Below are positions 1 through 8,601 of a stretch of 64,000 nucleotides of DNA, piece after piece. Numbering within the stretch: the first letter of the stretch is position 1; each line of letters begins with the position of its first letter. The stretch is from positions 248,001 to 312,000 of the forward strand of contig NZ_FUYY01000001.1 in NCBI RefSeq assembly GCF_900168045.1. The letters run 5' to 3'. The stretch comes from Salegentibacter holothuriorum (GTDB lineage Bacteria; Bacteroidota; Bacteroidia; Flavobacteriales; Flavobacteriaceae). The notes below the pieces were generated by a model. The model worked only from the letters and a program-made list of their open reading frames with translations. It had not been told where the DNA came from and did not search any database. A program made the position numbers and the translations under genes.

Positions 1-1
1 T

Positions 2-247
2 GAAGACTTAGACTCTATAATCTTAATTGATCCCGGCGTGGCTTATTACAACAAATCTACCGCTGCCCTGGAGATTTCCAGGGAACTTTCTGGCGGTTAT
101 TCTTTTCTTAAAAACTTATTATTTATCCCTGAAGGATTACGAGACGGCATCTACAATTTTGTAGCTAATAATCGCTATAAATGGTATGGCAAAAAAGATT
201 CCTGTATGATACCTACCCCAGAGTTAAAGGGTAAATTCCTTGATTAA
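2..247 (+). CDS. DCC-family thiol-disulfide oxidoreductase (DUF393), 3' part
   Basis: This is the C-terminal 81 residues of a gene that begins left of the window; the frame stays open to base 2. The visible part reads EDLDSIILIDPG, then YYNKSTAALEI, a central LRDGIYNFVANNRYKWYGK stretch and the ending KDSCMIPTPELKGKFLD. That order (S-x-A near the start, RD-x-Y-x-x-x-A-x-N-R-Y, then a single late Cys) is the known C-terminal signature of the DCC/DUF393 family, about 130-140 residues long. The DxxC-type active site that names the family lies outside the window. Members are predicted thioredoxin-fold redox proteins of mostly unknown substrate. The gene runs towards the symporter, which is on the other strand, with 32 bases between them. 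The family call is firm; the function is not. Confidence 0.8.
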   Translation, partial: EDLDSIILIDPGVAYYNKSTAALEISRELSGGYSFLKNLLFIPEGLRDGIYNFVANNRYKWYGKKDSCMIPTPELKGKFLD

Positions 248-279
248 GTTTTTTCCTTCTCTTTTATTTTATTAGTAGT

Positions 280-1596
280 CTAATCTTCATCTCGCTTGGG
301 GTGGTAATCATCATCCCATTCTTTTACATTTGGTGGCCCCATCTTGTTTACAGATTTAGCAACCATAAGAGAAACTGCGGCATCACCGGTTACATTTACA
401 GTTGTTCGACACATATCCAGAGGCCGGTCTACTGCAAATATAAGCGCCAATCCTGCTTCCGGAATTCCCGCTTGTGCGAGTACTATTACAAGCATCACCA
501 TTCCCGCTCCTGGCACAGCTGCAGAGCCTATGGATGCTAAAGTAGCGGTAGCTATAATTCCAAGTTGCGCAGCAAAGCTAAGGTCCATACCAAACGCTTG
601 TGCAATAAAAACGGCTGCAACAGCCTGATAAAGACTTGTACCATCCATATTAATTGTGGCTCCAATTGGTAGAACAAAGCTGGATACTTCAGGGCTAACG
701 CCCATATGCTCCTCTACCCGCTCCATAGTTACCGGTAAGGTTGCGGCACTGGAACTGGTTGAAAAAGCTAATAATTGCGCAGGCGCTATTCCATTTATAA
801 AGAAGGATGGTTTGTTTTTAGTAACAATCCATACCAATAAAATGTAAAACCCAATCATTAAAGCCAAACCTATAAGTACAGTTACACCATACATGGCCAG
901 GGCAGCAAAAAGATCGGTACTTGGGGATTCTACGACCAATGCAGCTAATAATGCAAATACACCGTAAGGTGCAGCCAACATTATTAAATCAATCATTTTG
1001 AGAATTACTTCATTAAAACCATCAAAGAAGTCTTTTACCGGTTTTGCTGCTTTTTCAGGAATAAGAATAAGTCCAATTCCAAAGAAAATAGCGAAGAAAA
1101 TAACCTGTAACATATTGGCATTATCACCTGCAGCGGCAAAAATATTATCTGGAACAATATCTTCTAAAGCCTGTAATGGCCCAGATTCTCTTTGCTTATC
1201 GGCATTGGCCTTAATACCTGAGGCATCACCTTCGTAACTTGTTATTAAATCTTGTTGTGTTTCTGCTGTAATAGCATTCCCCGGTTTAATAAGGTTCACC
1301 ATACCAAGACCTATAGAAACTGCTATTACAGTGGTAAAAATATAAATACCAATAGTACGTGCTCCCATTTTAGAAAGCTTGGAAATATCTTTAAGGTCTG
1401 AAATTCCTTTAATTAAAGAGGCCAAAATAAGTGGTACAGCTATAAGTTTCAGCGCATTGATAAAAATATTACCAAAGGGTTTTATCCAATCTCCAACAAA
1501 CTCTTCTCCCCAGCTAAAATTTGTAAGAACAAGGGCAAATACAACCCCTGCAGCCATTCCAAGTAAAATCTGCCAGTGCAGTGCAAGTTTCTTCAT
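280..1596 (-). CDS. Dicarboxylate/amino acid:cation symporter (DAACS family)
   Basis: The 438-residue protein matches the GltP/GltPh/SdcS family of inner-membrane symporters that take up glutamate, aspartate or C4-dicarboxylates with Na+ or H+. Visible marks are the N-terminal WQILLGMAAGVVFALVL helix, several further hydrophobic helices, the serine-rich hairpin FSTSSSAATLPVT (about residue 275-290) and the NMDGTSLYQ motif (about 315) that binds substrate and cation, followed by GSAAVPGAGM in the second hairpin. Length is normal for the family. The tail is charged (KEWDDDYHPKRDED), as in many marine members. The substrate cannot be told from sequence alone. It lies 28 bases downstream of aroC on the same strand and may be read through from it, though the two functions are not obviously linked. 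Confidence 0.9.
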   Translation of the reverse strand: MKKLALHWQILLGMAAGVVFALVLTNFSWGEEFVGDWIKPFGNIFINALKLIAVPLILASLIKGISDLKDISKLSKMGARTIGIYIFTTVIAVSIGLGMVNLIKPGNAITAETQQDLITSYEGDASGIKANADKQRESGPLQALEDIVPDNIFAAAGDNANMLQVIFFAIFFGIGLILIPEKAAKPVKDFFDGFNEVILKMIDLIMLAAPYGVFALLAALVVESPSTDLFAALAMYGVTVLIGLALMIGFYILLVWIVTKNKPSFFINGIAPAQLLAFSTSSSAATLPVTMERVEEHMGVSPEVSSFVLPIGATINMDGTSLYQAVAAVFIAQAFGMDLSFAAQLGIIATATLASIGSAAVPGAGMVMLVIVLAQAGIPEAGLALIFAVDRPLDMCRTTVNVTGDAAVSLMVAKSVNKMGPPNVKEWDDDYHPKRDED

Positions 1597-1624
1597 GCGA
1601 TATAAATTTCAGGATTTAAATCAA

Positions 1625-2689
1625 TTAAATTTTTGAACTTTTATTCTGAAGTAAGTAATCGGCAATCACCAATGCTGCCATAGCTTCAACTATAGGCACA
1701 GCTCTTGGTACCACACAGGGATCGTGTCTTCCTTTTCCCTGCATTTCAACATTTTCGCCTTTTTTATTTATAGTTTCTTGTTTTTGCATAATCGTAGCCA
1801 CCGGTTTAAAGGCTACATTAAAATAAATGTCCATCCCATTAGAAATCCCACCCTGTATTCCTCCGCTTAGGTTAGTTTGGGTAGATCCATCTTCATTAAA
1901 GAGATCGTTATGCTCGCTACCTTTCATTTTAGTGCCTTCAAAACCGCTTCCGTATTCAAAACCTTTAACCGCATTTACGGAAAGCATTGCTTTTCCTAAT
2001 TCGGCGTGTAGTTTATCAAAAACGGGTTCTCCCAGACCTTTCGGCATGTTCTTGATCACGCACTGTACAGTACCTCCTACCGTATCTCCGTCTTTTTTAA
2101 TCTTTTTTATATATTCTTCCATTTTTGCTGCTGAAGCTGGATCTGGACAGCGTACGGCGTTTGTTTCAATAAGCGAAAAATCAAGCTCTTCTATACTTTT
2201 ATCCATGCCTATCTTTCCTACCGAAGCTGTAAAGGCATTAAACTGAATATCCTTTAAAAATTGCTTGGCTATAGCACCGGCCACTACCCTAGAGGCAGTT
2301 TCCCGCGCAGAAGATCTTCCGCCTCCCCTGTAATCGCGCACGCCATACTTTTCATCATACGTATAATCGGCGTGGCTGGGACGATAGGTATCTTTTATAT
2401 GTGAATAATCTTTAGATTTCTGATTGGCATTTTTAATTACAAAACCAATTGGGGTACCCGTGGTTTTTTCTTCAAAAATTCCAGAATAGAACTCTACGGT
2501 ATCAGGTTCTTTTCTTTGCGTTACAATAGAAGATTGGCCAGGTTTTCTTCGATTAAGCTCAGTTTGAATTTGTTCTAAATCTAATTGAATTCCAGCCGGA
2601 CACCCGTCTATTATTCCGCCAATTGCCTGCCCGTGGGATTCTCCAAATGTGGTAAGTTTAAATAATTTTCCGAAGGAATTTCCTGCCAT
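1625..2689 (-). CDS. aroC: Chorismate synthase
   Basis: Chorismate synthase performs the last common step of the shikimate pathway: it removes phosphate from 5-enolpyruvylshikimate-3-phosphate to give chorismate, using reduced FMN. The N-terminal [20 protein letters not shown] is the first family signature, [21 protein letters not shown] (about residue 110-130) the second and a C-terminal [20 protein letters not shown] the third. I chose ATG at 2689 (354 residues, MAGNSFGK), not the TTG six codons upstream, because that TTG lies inside a good -7 promoter box (TACATTTG, minus strand, 2712-2705), so a transcript from this promoter would not contain it. The pathway supplies tyrosine, the precursor of the aryl starter unit made by the pigment operon later in the window, but the genes are far apart. 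Confidence 0.96.
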   Translation of the reverse strand: MAGNSFGKLFKLTTFGESHGQAIGGIIDGCPAGIQLDLEQIQTELNRRKPGQSSIVTQRKEPDTVEFYSGIFEEKTTGTPIGFVIKNANQKSKDYSHIKDTYRPSHADYTYDEKYGVRDYRGGGRSSARETASRVVAGAIAKQFLKDIQFNAFTASVGKIGMDKSIEELDFSLIETNAVRCPDPASAAKMEEYIKKIKKDGDTVGGTVQCVIKNMPKGLGEPVFDKLHAELGKAMLSVNAVKGFEYGSGFEGTKMKGSEHNDLFNEDGSTQTNLSGGIQGGISNGMDIYFNVAFKPVATIMQKQETINKKGENVEMQGKGRHDPCVVPRAVPIVEAMAALVIADYLLQNKSSKI

Positions 2690-2704
2690 TTTTTTGATTT
2701 TGAA

Positions 2705-2734
2705 CAAATGTAATTTTTTCAGACAATATTTAAA
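2705..2734 (-). promoter_or_regulatory. Bacteroidota-type promoter of aroC
   Basis: On the minus strand TTTA (2734-2731) is followed after 18 bases by TACATTTG (2712-2705). This fits the known Bacteroidota housekeeping sigma consensus TTTG - about 19 - TAnnTTTG. Transcription would begin about 6-8 bases downstream, near 2698, leaving a very short leader before the ATG at 2689. Confidence 0.6.
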
Positions 2735-2863
2735 AATGTATCTCCATTTAATATTAATCTAACAAAAAGCTGACATATTAATGATTTGGTAAATATTCAA
2801 TAAAATTAATTGAAGATATTAAACTGCTGTTTTAGTGTTATTTGTATAAAAAGAAACATAGTA

Positions 2864-3661
2864 TTGTTTAGTAAGAGAAAGCCAGAAATAGTAGTGATTT
2901 CAGATGTGCACCTAGGAACCTTTGGTGCTCATGCCGCAGAACTATGCGAATATCTGGGAACCATACAACCTAAAAAGCTAATTCTTAACGGAGATTTTAT
3001 TGATATTTGGCAGTTTAGAAAAAGTTATTTCCCTAAATCTCATCTAGAAGTAATTAAAAAGATTATTGATCTTAGTAATACCGGTACAGAGGTGGTTTAT
3101 ATTACCGGTAATCACGATGAGTTTTTAAGAAAATTTAGTGATTCCCAAATTGGGGATCTACGAATTACCGATAAATTAGTCTTAGACCTGGATGGTAAAA
3201 AAGCCTGGTTTTTTCACGGAGATGTATTTGATGTTGGAATTCACAAAGCAAAATGGATCGCTAAACTTGGTGGTTGGGGCTACGATTTATTGATCTTGAT
3301 GAATCGTTTTTTAAACCTGATTTTGGTAAAAATGGGTAAAAAAAAATATTCACTCTCTAAGAAAATTAAAAACAGTGTAAAAAATGCTGGGAAGTTTATA
3401 GCTAACTTTGAGAAAACAGTATCAGACCTGGCCATTGAAAATGAATATAAATATGTTATTTGTGGCCATATTCACCAGCCTAAGATTATTAGGAAAACCA
3501 CTAAAAAAGGAACTTGCTTATATTTAAATTCAGGAGATTGGCTAGAAAACCTTAGTGCTCTTGAGTATGAAAATGAGAAATGGAACCTTACCTATTATAA
3601 AGAACTAAAGCCGCTACAAAAACCTCTTGTAGCGGCAGTAACCATTTTTAAAAGAGATTAA
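2864..3661 (+). CDS. LpxH-like metallophosphoesterase (UDP-2,3-diacylglucosamine hydrolase family)
   Basis: The protein is a calcineurin-like phosphoesterase. The metal-binding motifs appear in order: DVHLG, GDFIDIWQF, GNHDE, FHGDVFD and CGHIHQPK. The DFIDIW and GHIHQP forms are typical of the LpxH/UDP-2,3-diacylglucosamine hydrolase branch, which cleaves UDP-diacylglucosamine to lipid X in lipid A synthesis, so that role is likely but not certain. No ATG is available: the frame can start at TTG 2810 or TTG 2864. I prefer 2864 because it leaves FSKRKPEIVVISDVHLG, where the fold begins, whereas the extra 18 residues (cysteine-rich, no motif) look spurious. The last 17 residues are encoded across a perfect hairpin (3610-3636). 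The stop overlaps the end of the convergent dehydrogenase gene by 4 bases. Confidence 0.75.
   Translation: MFSKRKPEIVVISDVHLGTFGAHAAELCEYLGTIQPKKLILNGDFIDIWQFRKSYFPKSHLEVIKKIIDLSNTGTEVVYITGNHDEFLRKFSDSQIGDLRITDKLVLDLDGKKAWFFHGDVFDVGIHKAKWIAKLGGWGYDLLILMNRFLNLILVKMGKKKYSLSKKIKNSVKNAGKFIANFEKTVSDLAIENEYKYVICGHIHQPKIIRKTTKKGTCLYLNSGDWLENLSALEYENEKWNLTYYKELKPLQKPLVAAVTIFKRD
3610..3636. repeat. Perfect 10-bp hairpin inside the 3' end of the LpxH-like gene
   Basis: GCCGCTACAA (3610-3619) and TTGTAGCGGC (3627-3636) are perfect reverse complements around a 7-base loop. It is GC-rich compared with its surroundings and lies just before the overlapping stops of two convergent genes. There is no long T run directly after it, so it is only a candidate bidirectional terminator or inserted palindrome. 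Confidence 0.6.
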
Positions 3662-6576
3662 ACCAAAGCTTCCCTTAAAATACTCACCGGATGCTTCGCA
3701 TTTCTTTTTGTCCCGTCAAAAATTTGATGTCGGCAGCTCGTTCCATTAGCTGAGATCACGGTTTCTACAGGTGCTTTTCTAACTGCCGGGAACAAGGTTT
3801 GTTCACCAATATTCATACTTACTTCGTAATGCTCTTTTTCATAACCAAAAGAACCTGCCATACCACAACAACCCGATGGGATTATACTTACTTTAAAGTT
3901 CTTCGGAAGATTAAGTAGGTCAAATGTCACTACTGTATTAGAAAGCGCTTTTTGGTGACAATGCCCATGTATTTTAATAGTTTTTTCTTCTGAAGTAAAT
4001 TGGCCAGGGTTTATATTACCAAGTGCGATTTCCTTTTTTAGGAATTCTTCAATTATAAAAGAGTTCTTTGCCAGGTTTTCGGCTTCTGGTTTATTGTTGG
4101 CTAGACGTAAATATTCATCCCGAAAAGTTAAAATTGCAGATGGCTCCAAGCCAATTAAAGGAGTTTCTTCAGAAATTATATCTTTAAAAATATTGATGTT
4201 TTTATTTGCAAAAACCTTTGCTTCTTCTAAAAAGCCTTTCGAGATATGGCTTCTGCCGCTTTCTTCGTGTTTTATAATCTCTACCCGATAATTGAGATGA
4301 TATAGTAACTCGAGTGCATCAATACCAATTTCTGAATCCAGGAAATTAGTAAATTCGTCATTAAAAAAATACACTGTTTTGATAGGTTTTTCTATCTGAA
4401 AACGCTGTTTATTCTTTTTATAATAATTTGAAAGTGTTTGTTCTGCTAAATTTGGGAGATTTCTTTCTGGAGCAACCCCCATTATTTTTTTAGCGATACC
4501 GGAAGTCACTGAGTTTTTAAAGAAAAAATTAGCTATTCCCGGAGTTTTTGAGGCAATACCATTCATTTTTCCATTATTTGCAAAAAGCTTACTCCTTAAA
4601 CTTTTTCCGTTTTCCTTTTGATACTGGTATTGAAATTCGGCTTTTAGAGCAGCTACATCTACACTGGATGGACATTCGCTTTTACAACCTTTACAACTAA
4701 TGCAAAGATCAAAAGCTTCTTTTATTTCCTCGTGATTAAACCTATTACTTTTATCTGAATTGGTTAAAAATTCCCGTAATGTATTTGCCCGGGCGCGTGT
4801 GGTATCTTTTTCATCCTTGGTAGCACGATAACTTGGGCACATGGTACCGCCCGATTCCGCCGATTTTCGGCAATCGCCGCTACCGTTACATTTCTCAGAA
4901 AGCTTTAAAATCCCTTCCGATTCAGAAAAATCCATCAAGGTAGAAATCTCCGGCTCTTTTCTATCAACCTCATACCTTAAGGAGGTATCCATTGGAGCGG
5001 TATCTGTTATTTTTCCGGGATTAAAAATATTATGAGGATCAAAAGTGAACTTAATATCCCGAAGTAGTTCATAATTTTTAGAGCCAATCATCATTTCAAT
5101 AAACTCAGCTCTTACCCTACCGTCTCCATGCTCACCGCTTAAAGAGCCGTTATATTTTTTCACTAATTTGGCAACATCGGTAGTGATACTTCTAAAGAGC
5201 TTTACGTCTTCAGATTTTTTTAAATTTAATATTGGGCGTAAATGTATTTCACCGGCTCCGGCGTGTGCATAATACACCGCATCCTGCCCGTAATTTTTCA
5301 TTATCTCGGCAAATTCTGAAATATAATCGGCGAGGTAAGGAATGGCTACTGCCGTATCTTCTATACAGGCTACAGCTTTCTTATCTCCTACAATATTACC
5401 CAAAAGTCCAAGTCCGGCCTTTCGTAATTCCATAGCCAGGTCTATTTGCCCACCCATTAAAACAGGGTAAGCATAACTTAAATTAGCCTCTTTTAAGGTA
5501 TCTAAGACCCTTCGACTTTGTTCCTGGACTTCTTCAGTAGTATTTGCCCTAATTTCCAGCATTAAAATTGCCTTAGGATCGCCTTCTATAAAAAATCGGT
5601 TTTCCTTATATTTTAAATTTTGTTTAGTACAATCAAGGATAGTTTTATCCATCATTTCGCAAGTAAACAGCGAATGTTTCATTACCGGAACTACGGCTTG
5701 CATACAGCTCTCTATGCTGTCAAAATGGGCAGCGATCATCGCTGCCTGTGGTGGTTGAAGCTCATCCAGTTTTAAGGTGATCTCAGTAGTAAAAGCTAGC
5801 GTGCCTTCACTCCCACATAATAATTTACATAGGTTTAAAGCTTCGTTAGAATCTTCAGAAAAAACATCGGCATAGAGTAATTCATCTATTGCGTAACCCG
5901 TATTCCTTCTATGTAAGCTCTTAGGTGGAAACTTTGCTATAAGTTCGTTTTTATTTTCTTCGGAAGAGAGTTGCTCATTTATTTTTCGGTAAATCTCACC
6001 TTCCAGGTTCTGCAGTTTTAATTTTTCCTGAAATTCTTCTGCAGAAATATCTTTAAATTCAGCTTCGGTGCCGTCACTTAAAATAGTCTTTAAAGAAACC
6101 AACTTTTCCCGGGTTGTACCGTATTTTATAGAGGTAGTTCCACTGGAATTATTTCCTACCATTCCGCCAATCATGCATCGGTTTGAGGTTGATGTATTTG
6201 GGCCAAAAAACAAACCGTATTCTTGCAATACTCTATTTAAATCATCGCGAATTACTCCTGGCTGTAAACTTACCGTTTTGGCTTTATCATCAATATTTAG
6301 AATTTTTGTAAAATGTTTAGAAACATCTACTACAATCCCATCTCCCACACACTGGCCCGCCAAAGAAGTTCCGGCTGTTCGCGGTATAAGTGAAGTTTTA
6401 TTAGTTTTCGCAAATTTTATTAATAGTTTTAAATCTTGCTCGTTTTTGGGGTAACAGACTGCTAAAGGCATTTCGCGGTAAACAGAAGCATCTGTTGCAT
6501 AAATGGAACGCCATAATTTATCGTCATATAACTGACCCTCAATTTCCTGAGCTAATTGGTGAAGTTTTGCTTTCAT
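3658..6576 (-). CDS. FAD-linked oxidase with Fe-S and CCG domains (D-lactate/2-hydroxyacid dehydrogenase type, YdiJ-like)
   Basis: This 972-residue protein has a GlcD-type FAD-binding domain at the N terminus (LIPRTAGTSLAGQ and MIGGMVGNNSSGTTS, residues about 60-150), the FAD-oxidase C domain to about residue 540 (including HAGAGEIHLRPIL and SGEHGDGRVRAEF), a ferredoxin-like segment (CNGSGDC, then CISCKGCKSECP) and a C-terminal cysteine-rich domain with GCCGMAGSFGYEKEHY near residue 902. This architecture belongs to large single-chain D-2-hydroxyacid dehydrogenases such as YdiJ, which oxidise D-lactate, D-2-hydroxyglutarate or similar acids and pass electrons to the quinone pool. The exact substrate is not visible. 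The ATG at 6576 precedes MKAKLHQLAQEIEGQL and the length is normal. It converges on the LpxH-like gene with a 4-base overlap. Confidence 0.88.
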   Translation of the reverse strand: MKAKLHQLAQEIEGQLYDDKLWRSIYATDASVYREMPLAVCYPKNEQDLKLLIKFAKTNKTSLIPRTAGTSLAGQCVGDGIVVDVSKHFTKILNIDDKAKTVSLQPGVIRDDLNRVLQEYGLFFGPNTSTSNRCMIGGMVGNNSSGTTSIKYGTTREKLVSLKTILSDGTEAEFKDISAEEFQEKLKLQNLEGEIYRKINEQLSSEENKNELIAKFPPKSLHRRNTGYAIDELLYADVFSEDSNEALNLCKLLCGSEGTLAFTTEITLKLDELQPPQAAMIAAHFDSIESCMQAVVPVMKHSLFTCEMMDKTILDCTKQNLKYKENRFFIEGDPKAILMLEIRANTTEEVQEQSRRVLDTLKEANLSYAYPVLMGGQIDLAMELRKAGLGLLGNIVGDKKAVACIEDTAVAIPYLADYISEFAEIMKNYGQDAVYYAHAGAGEIHLRPILNLKKSEDVKLFRSITTDVAKLVKKYNGSLSGEHGDGRVRAEFIEMMIGSKNYELLRDIKFTFDPHNIFNPGKITDTAPMDTSLRYEVDRKEPEISTLMDFSESEGILKLSEKCNGSGDCRKSAESGGTMCPSYRATKDEKDTTRARANTLREFLTNSDKSNRFNHEEIKEAFDLCISCKGCKSECPSSVDVAALKAEFQYQYQKENGKSLRSKLFANNGKMNGIASKTPGIANFFFKNSVTSGIAKKIMGVAPERNLPNLAEQTLSNYYKKNKQRFQIEKPIKTVYFFNDEFTNFLDSEIGIDALELLYHLNYRVEIIKHEESGRSHISKGFLEEAKVFANKNINIFKDIISEETPLIGLEPSAILTFRDEYLRLANNKPEAENLAKNSFIIEEFLKKEIALGNINPGQFTSEEKTIKIHGHCHQKALSNTVVTFDLLNLPKNFKVSIIPSGCCGMAGSFGYEKEHYEVSMNIGEQTLFPAVRKAPVETVISANGTSCRHQIFDGTKRNAKHPVSILREALV

Positions 6577-6660
6577 AATTGTGGATAAAAATAGAGAATT
6601 TCTCCTAAAGGGCTTAACAGATTTTTAAGCAATATTAACAATAGATTGGCGTAAGATCCG

Positions 6661-6690
6661 TTTCATATGATGTTTTAACATTTAAATTTG
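6661..6690 (+). promoter_or_regulatory. Promoter of the small outer-membrane protein gene
   Basis: TTTC (6661-6664), 18 bases, then TAAATTTG (6683-6690) fits the Bacteroidota TTTG/TAnnTTTG promoter with one mismatch in the upstream box. The ATG of the gene lies 25 bases further down at 6715. Confidence 0.5.
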
Positions 6691-6714
6691 CCGACAATTC
6701 TAAAAACGCTAACT

Positions 6715-7218
6715 ATGAAAAAATTAATTTTATTTGCCGCTTTTGTAATCGGTGCAACATTTTTTAATCAAGCTGAAGCACAAAGCATTTCAGATAACGC
6801 ACTAGGACTAAGATTTGGTGGTGGTGATGGTGTAGGAGCCGAAATTTCTTATCAGAGAGCTTTAGGAACAAACAACAATCGTTTAGAACTAGATCTTGGT
6901 TGGAGAGATAATAGCGATTATGATGCTTTTAAGCTTACCGGTCTTTACCAATGGGTTTGGAATATAGAAGGTGGTTTTAACTGGTATGTAGGTGCCGGTG
7001 CCGGACTTTTGGGAGTTGATGACACCCGTTTCAACGACAGAGATGGTGATGATGGAACTTATATTTTCCTTGCCGGTGATATTGGTATAGAATATAACTT
7101 CGATATTCCATTACTACTTTCTCTAGACTTTAGACCAGAATTTGGTTTATATAGTGATAATGATGTTTTAAATCCTTTTTCTCCAGATATTGCTCTTGGA
7201 GTAAGATACCAATTCTAA
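6715..7218 (+). CDS. Small outer-membrane beta-barrel protein
   Basis: The protein (167 residues from ATG 6715) starts with a clear signal peptide, MKKLILFAAFVIGATFFNQ followed by AEAQS, cleaved after the second AEA. The rest alternates short hydrophobic strands with glycine and acidic loops (LRFGGGDGVGAEISYQRAL, WYVGAGAGLLGVDD, FLAGDIGIEYNF) and ends in a C-terminal VRYQF, the aromatic last residue typical of outer-membrane barrels. It resembles the OmpW/OmpA-barrel-like porin families common in Flavobacteria; about eight strands would fit. Function is unknown. A longer frame from 6688 adds MPTILKTLT but overlaps the predicted -7 box, so 6715 is preferred. Its own promoter and the strong terminator just after it suggest a single-gene transcript. 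Confidence 0.8.
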   Translation: MKKLILFAAFVIGATFFNQAEAQSISDNALGLRFGGGDGVGAEISYQRALGTNNNRLELDLGWRDNSDYDAFKLTGLYQWVWNIEGGFNWYVGAGAGLLGVDDTRFNDRDGDDGTYIFLAGDIGIEYNFDIPLLLSLDFRPEFGLYSDNDVLNPFSPDIALGVRYQF

Positions 7219-7240
7219 ATAAAGACAGGAATAGAAAACT

Positions 7241-7274
7241 AAAAGAGGCTGATTTAAATCAGCCTCTTTTTTTA
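7241..7274. terminator. Bidirectional intrinsic terminator
   Basis: A perfect inverted repeat has arms AAAAGAGGCTGATTT (7241-7255) and AAATCAGCCTCTTTT (7256-7270). It is flanked by A and T runs on both sides, so it can stop both the outer-membrane protein gene (plus) and bshA (minus), whose stop codon lies at 7272-7274 within the T run. Confidence 0.85.
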
Positions 7275-8405
7275 TACTTTAATTTGTAATGCTTTTTCAT
7301 AAATATCTTCATAGAGCGGCACTATATTTTTTATATCAAATTTCTCGGCTACATGACGAGCACCCTGCTTAAATTTTTCAAGGGTTTCTTCATTTTCTAG
7401 AATTTTTAGAGCGTTAGCAGCCATCTCATGCACATGCCCAACCTTGCTTAAATAGCCTGAAACTCCATTGATATTTACCTCGGGCAAACCGCCTGTATTT
7501 GTAGACACTACGGCAACTCCATTAACCATCGCTTCTAGAGCTGAAAGTCCAAAACTCTCTTTCTCTGAAGGCAATAGAAATAAATCGGAAAAGCACAGGA
7601 TTTTATCTATTTCATGACTTTGCCCCAAAAACATCACTTTATTAGAAATATTGAGTTCATCAACTAAATCTTCTGCAGCTTCCTTCTCAGGCCCCTCGCC
7701 TACCATCATTAATTTCGCATCTATTTTCTTCTGAATTTCAAAAAAGATTTTAATCACGTCATCTATTCGCTTAACCTTTCTAAAATTACTAATGTGGGTA
7801 ATGATTTTCTCTTTTTTATCGGCCATCATTTCCCGCTGGCAATCTGTAAACTCCTTTTTGTCGTATTTGCTACAGTCAATAAAATTAGGTACTACTTGAA
7901 TTTCATTCTTAATTTTAAAAAACTTTAGCGTGTCTTCTTTTAAACTTTCAGAAACCGAAGTTACCACATCGCTATTATTAATGCTAAAAGTTACTGCCGG
8001 CTTATAGAATGGATGGTTTCCAACCAAAGTAATATCTGTACCGTGAAGCGTGGTGACCATAGGTAAGTTAATGCCTTCTTCAGCAAGCATCTTTTTTGCC
8101 ATATACCCCGCATAAGCGTGAGGAATAGCATAATGAACATGTAACAGTTCTATTTTAAATTGTTTTACCACATTTACCAACTTACTACTTAAAGCAAGTT
8201 CATAAGGCTGATAATGAAAAAGAGGATATTCTGGTACGTGTACTTCATGAAAACGCACATTCCCCGATAACTGATCTAAGCGAACAGGTTGGCTGTACGT
8301 AACAAAATGTATTTCGTGACCGCGTTTAGCAAGGGCTAAACCCAGCTCTGTGGCTACCACTCCACTACCACCAAAGGTAGGATAACAAACAATGGCTATT
8401 TTCAT
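7272..8405 (-). CDS. bshA: N-acetyl-alpha-D-glucosaminyl L-malate synthase
   Basis: BshA is a family 4 glycosyltransferase that joins GlcNAc from UDP-GlcNAc to L-malate, the first step of bacillithiol synthesis; many Bacteroidota make bacillithiol in place of glutathione. The N terminus MKIAIVCYPTFGGSGVVATE carries the glycine-rich donor loop (GGSG), followed by a conserved HFVTYSQPVRLD and LLHVHYAIPHA. The C-terminal domain has the GT4 pattern KVMFLGQ...LFLLPSEKESFGLSALEAMVNGVAVVSTNTGGLPEV in pieces, with the E-x7-E type contact to UDP. At 377 residues it is the normal size. BshB and BshC are not in the window. Between this gene and the next one on the same strand lies a 196-base gap with a repeat element. 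Confidence 0.93.
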   Translation of the reverse strand: MKIAIVCYPTFGGSGVVATELGLALAKRGHEIHFVTYSQPVRLDQLSGNVRFHEVHVPEYPLFHYQPYELALSSKLVNVVKQFKIELLHVHYAIPHAYAGYMAKKMLAEEGINLPMVTTLHGTDITLVGNHPFYKPAVTFSINNSDVVTSVSESLKEDTLKFFKIKNEIQVVPNFIDCSKYDKKEFTDCQREMMADKKEKIITHISNFRKVKRIDDVIKIFFEIQKKIDAKLMMVGEGPEKEAAEDLVDELNISNKVMFLGQSHEIDKILCFSDLFLLPSEKESFGLSALEAMVNGVAVVSTNTGGLPEVNINGVSGYLSKVGHVHEMAANALKILENEETLEKFKQGARHVAEKFDIKNIVPLYEDIYEKALQIKV

Positions 8406-8414
8406 TAAATTTTA

Positions 8415-8530
8415 TTTACTCGATATTCGAGATTTAAATGCTGCAAAGCTTGCTTCGCAGCCAAAAATAATTTTTCTAAAACTACCTTATAAGCGCATTC
8501 CGAGGTAGTTGCACGGCAAACGAGCTATTT
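8415..8530. repeat. Intergenic hairpin repeat, copy A
   Basis: The copy opens with the palindrome CTCGATATTCGAG (8419-8431), then GCTGCAAAGC TT GCTTCGCAGC, a hairpin centred on GCTTGC (8448-8453). It continues with AACTACCT/AGGTAGTT arms (about 8480-8510). It shares head, spacing and GCTTGC core with copies at 12.1, 21.7 and 49.1 kb. It lies between two genes on the minus strand. Confidence 0.7.
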
Positions 8531-8601
8531 TACACAAGGCCGAATATATTTTATATGATTAAGCCTTAAAGACTTTATCCTGTATATGAGAAAGTCATTG
8601 C

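Noticed and set aside
1827-2246. Open frame of 139 codons opposite aroC, and similar long frames opposite other genes
   Set aside because: They mirror well-supported genes on the other strand and show the skewed composition of antisense frames.
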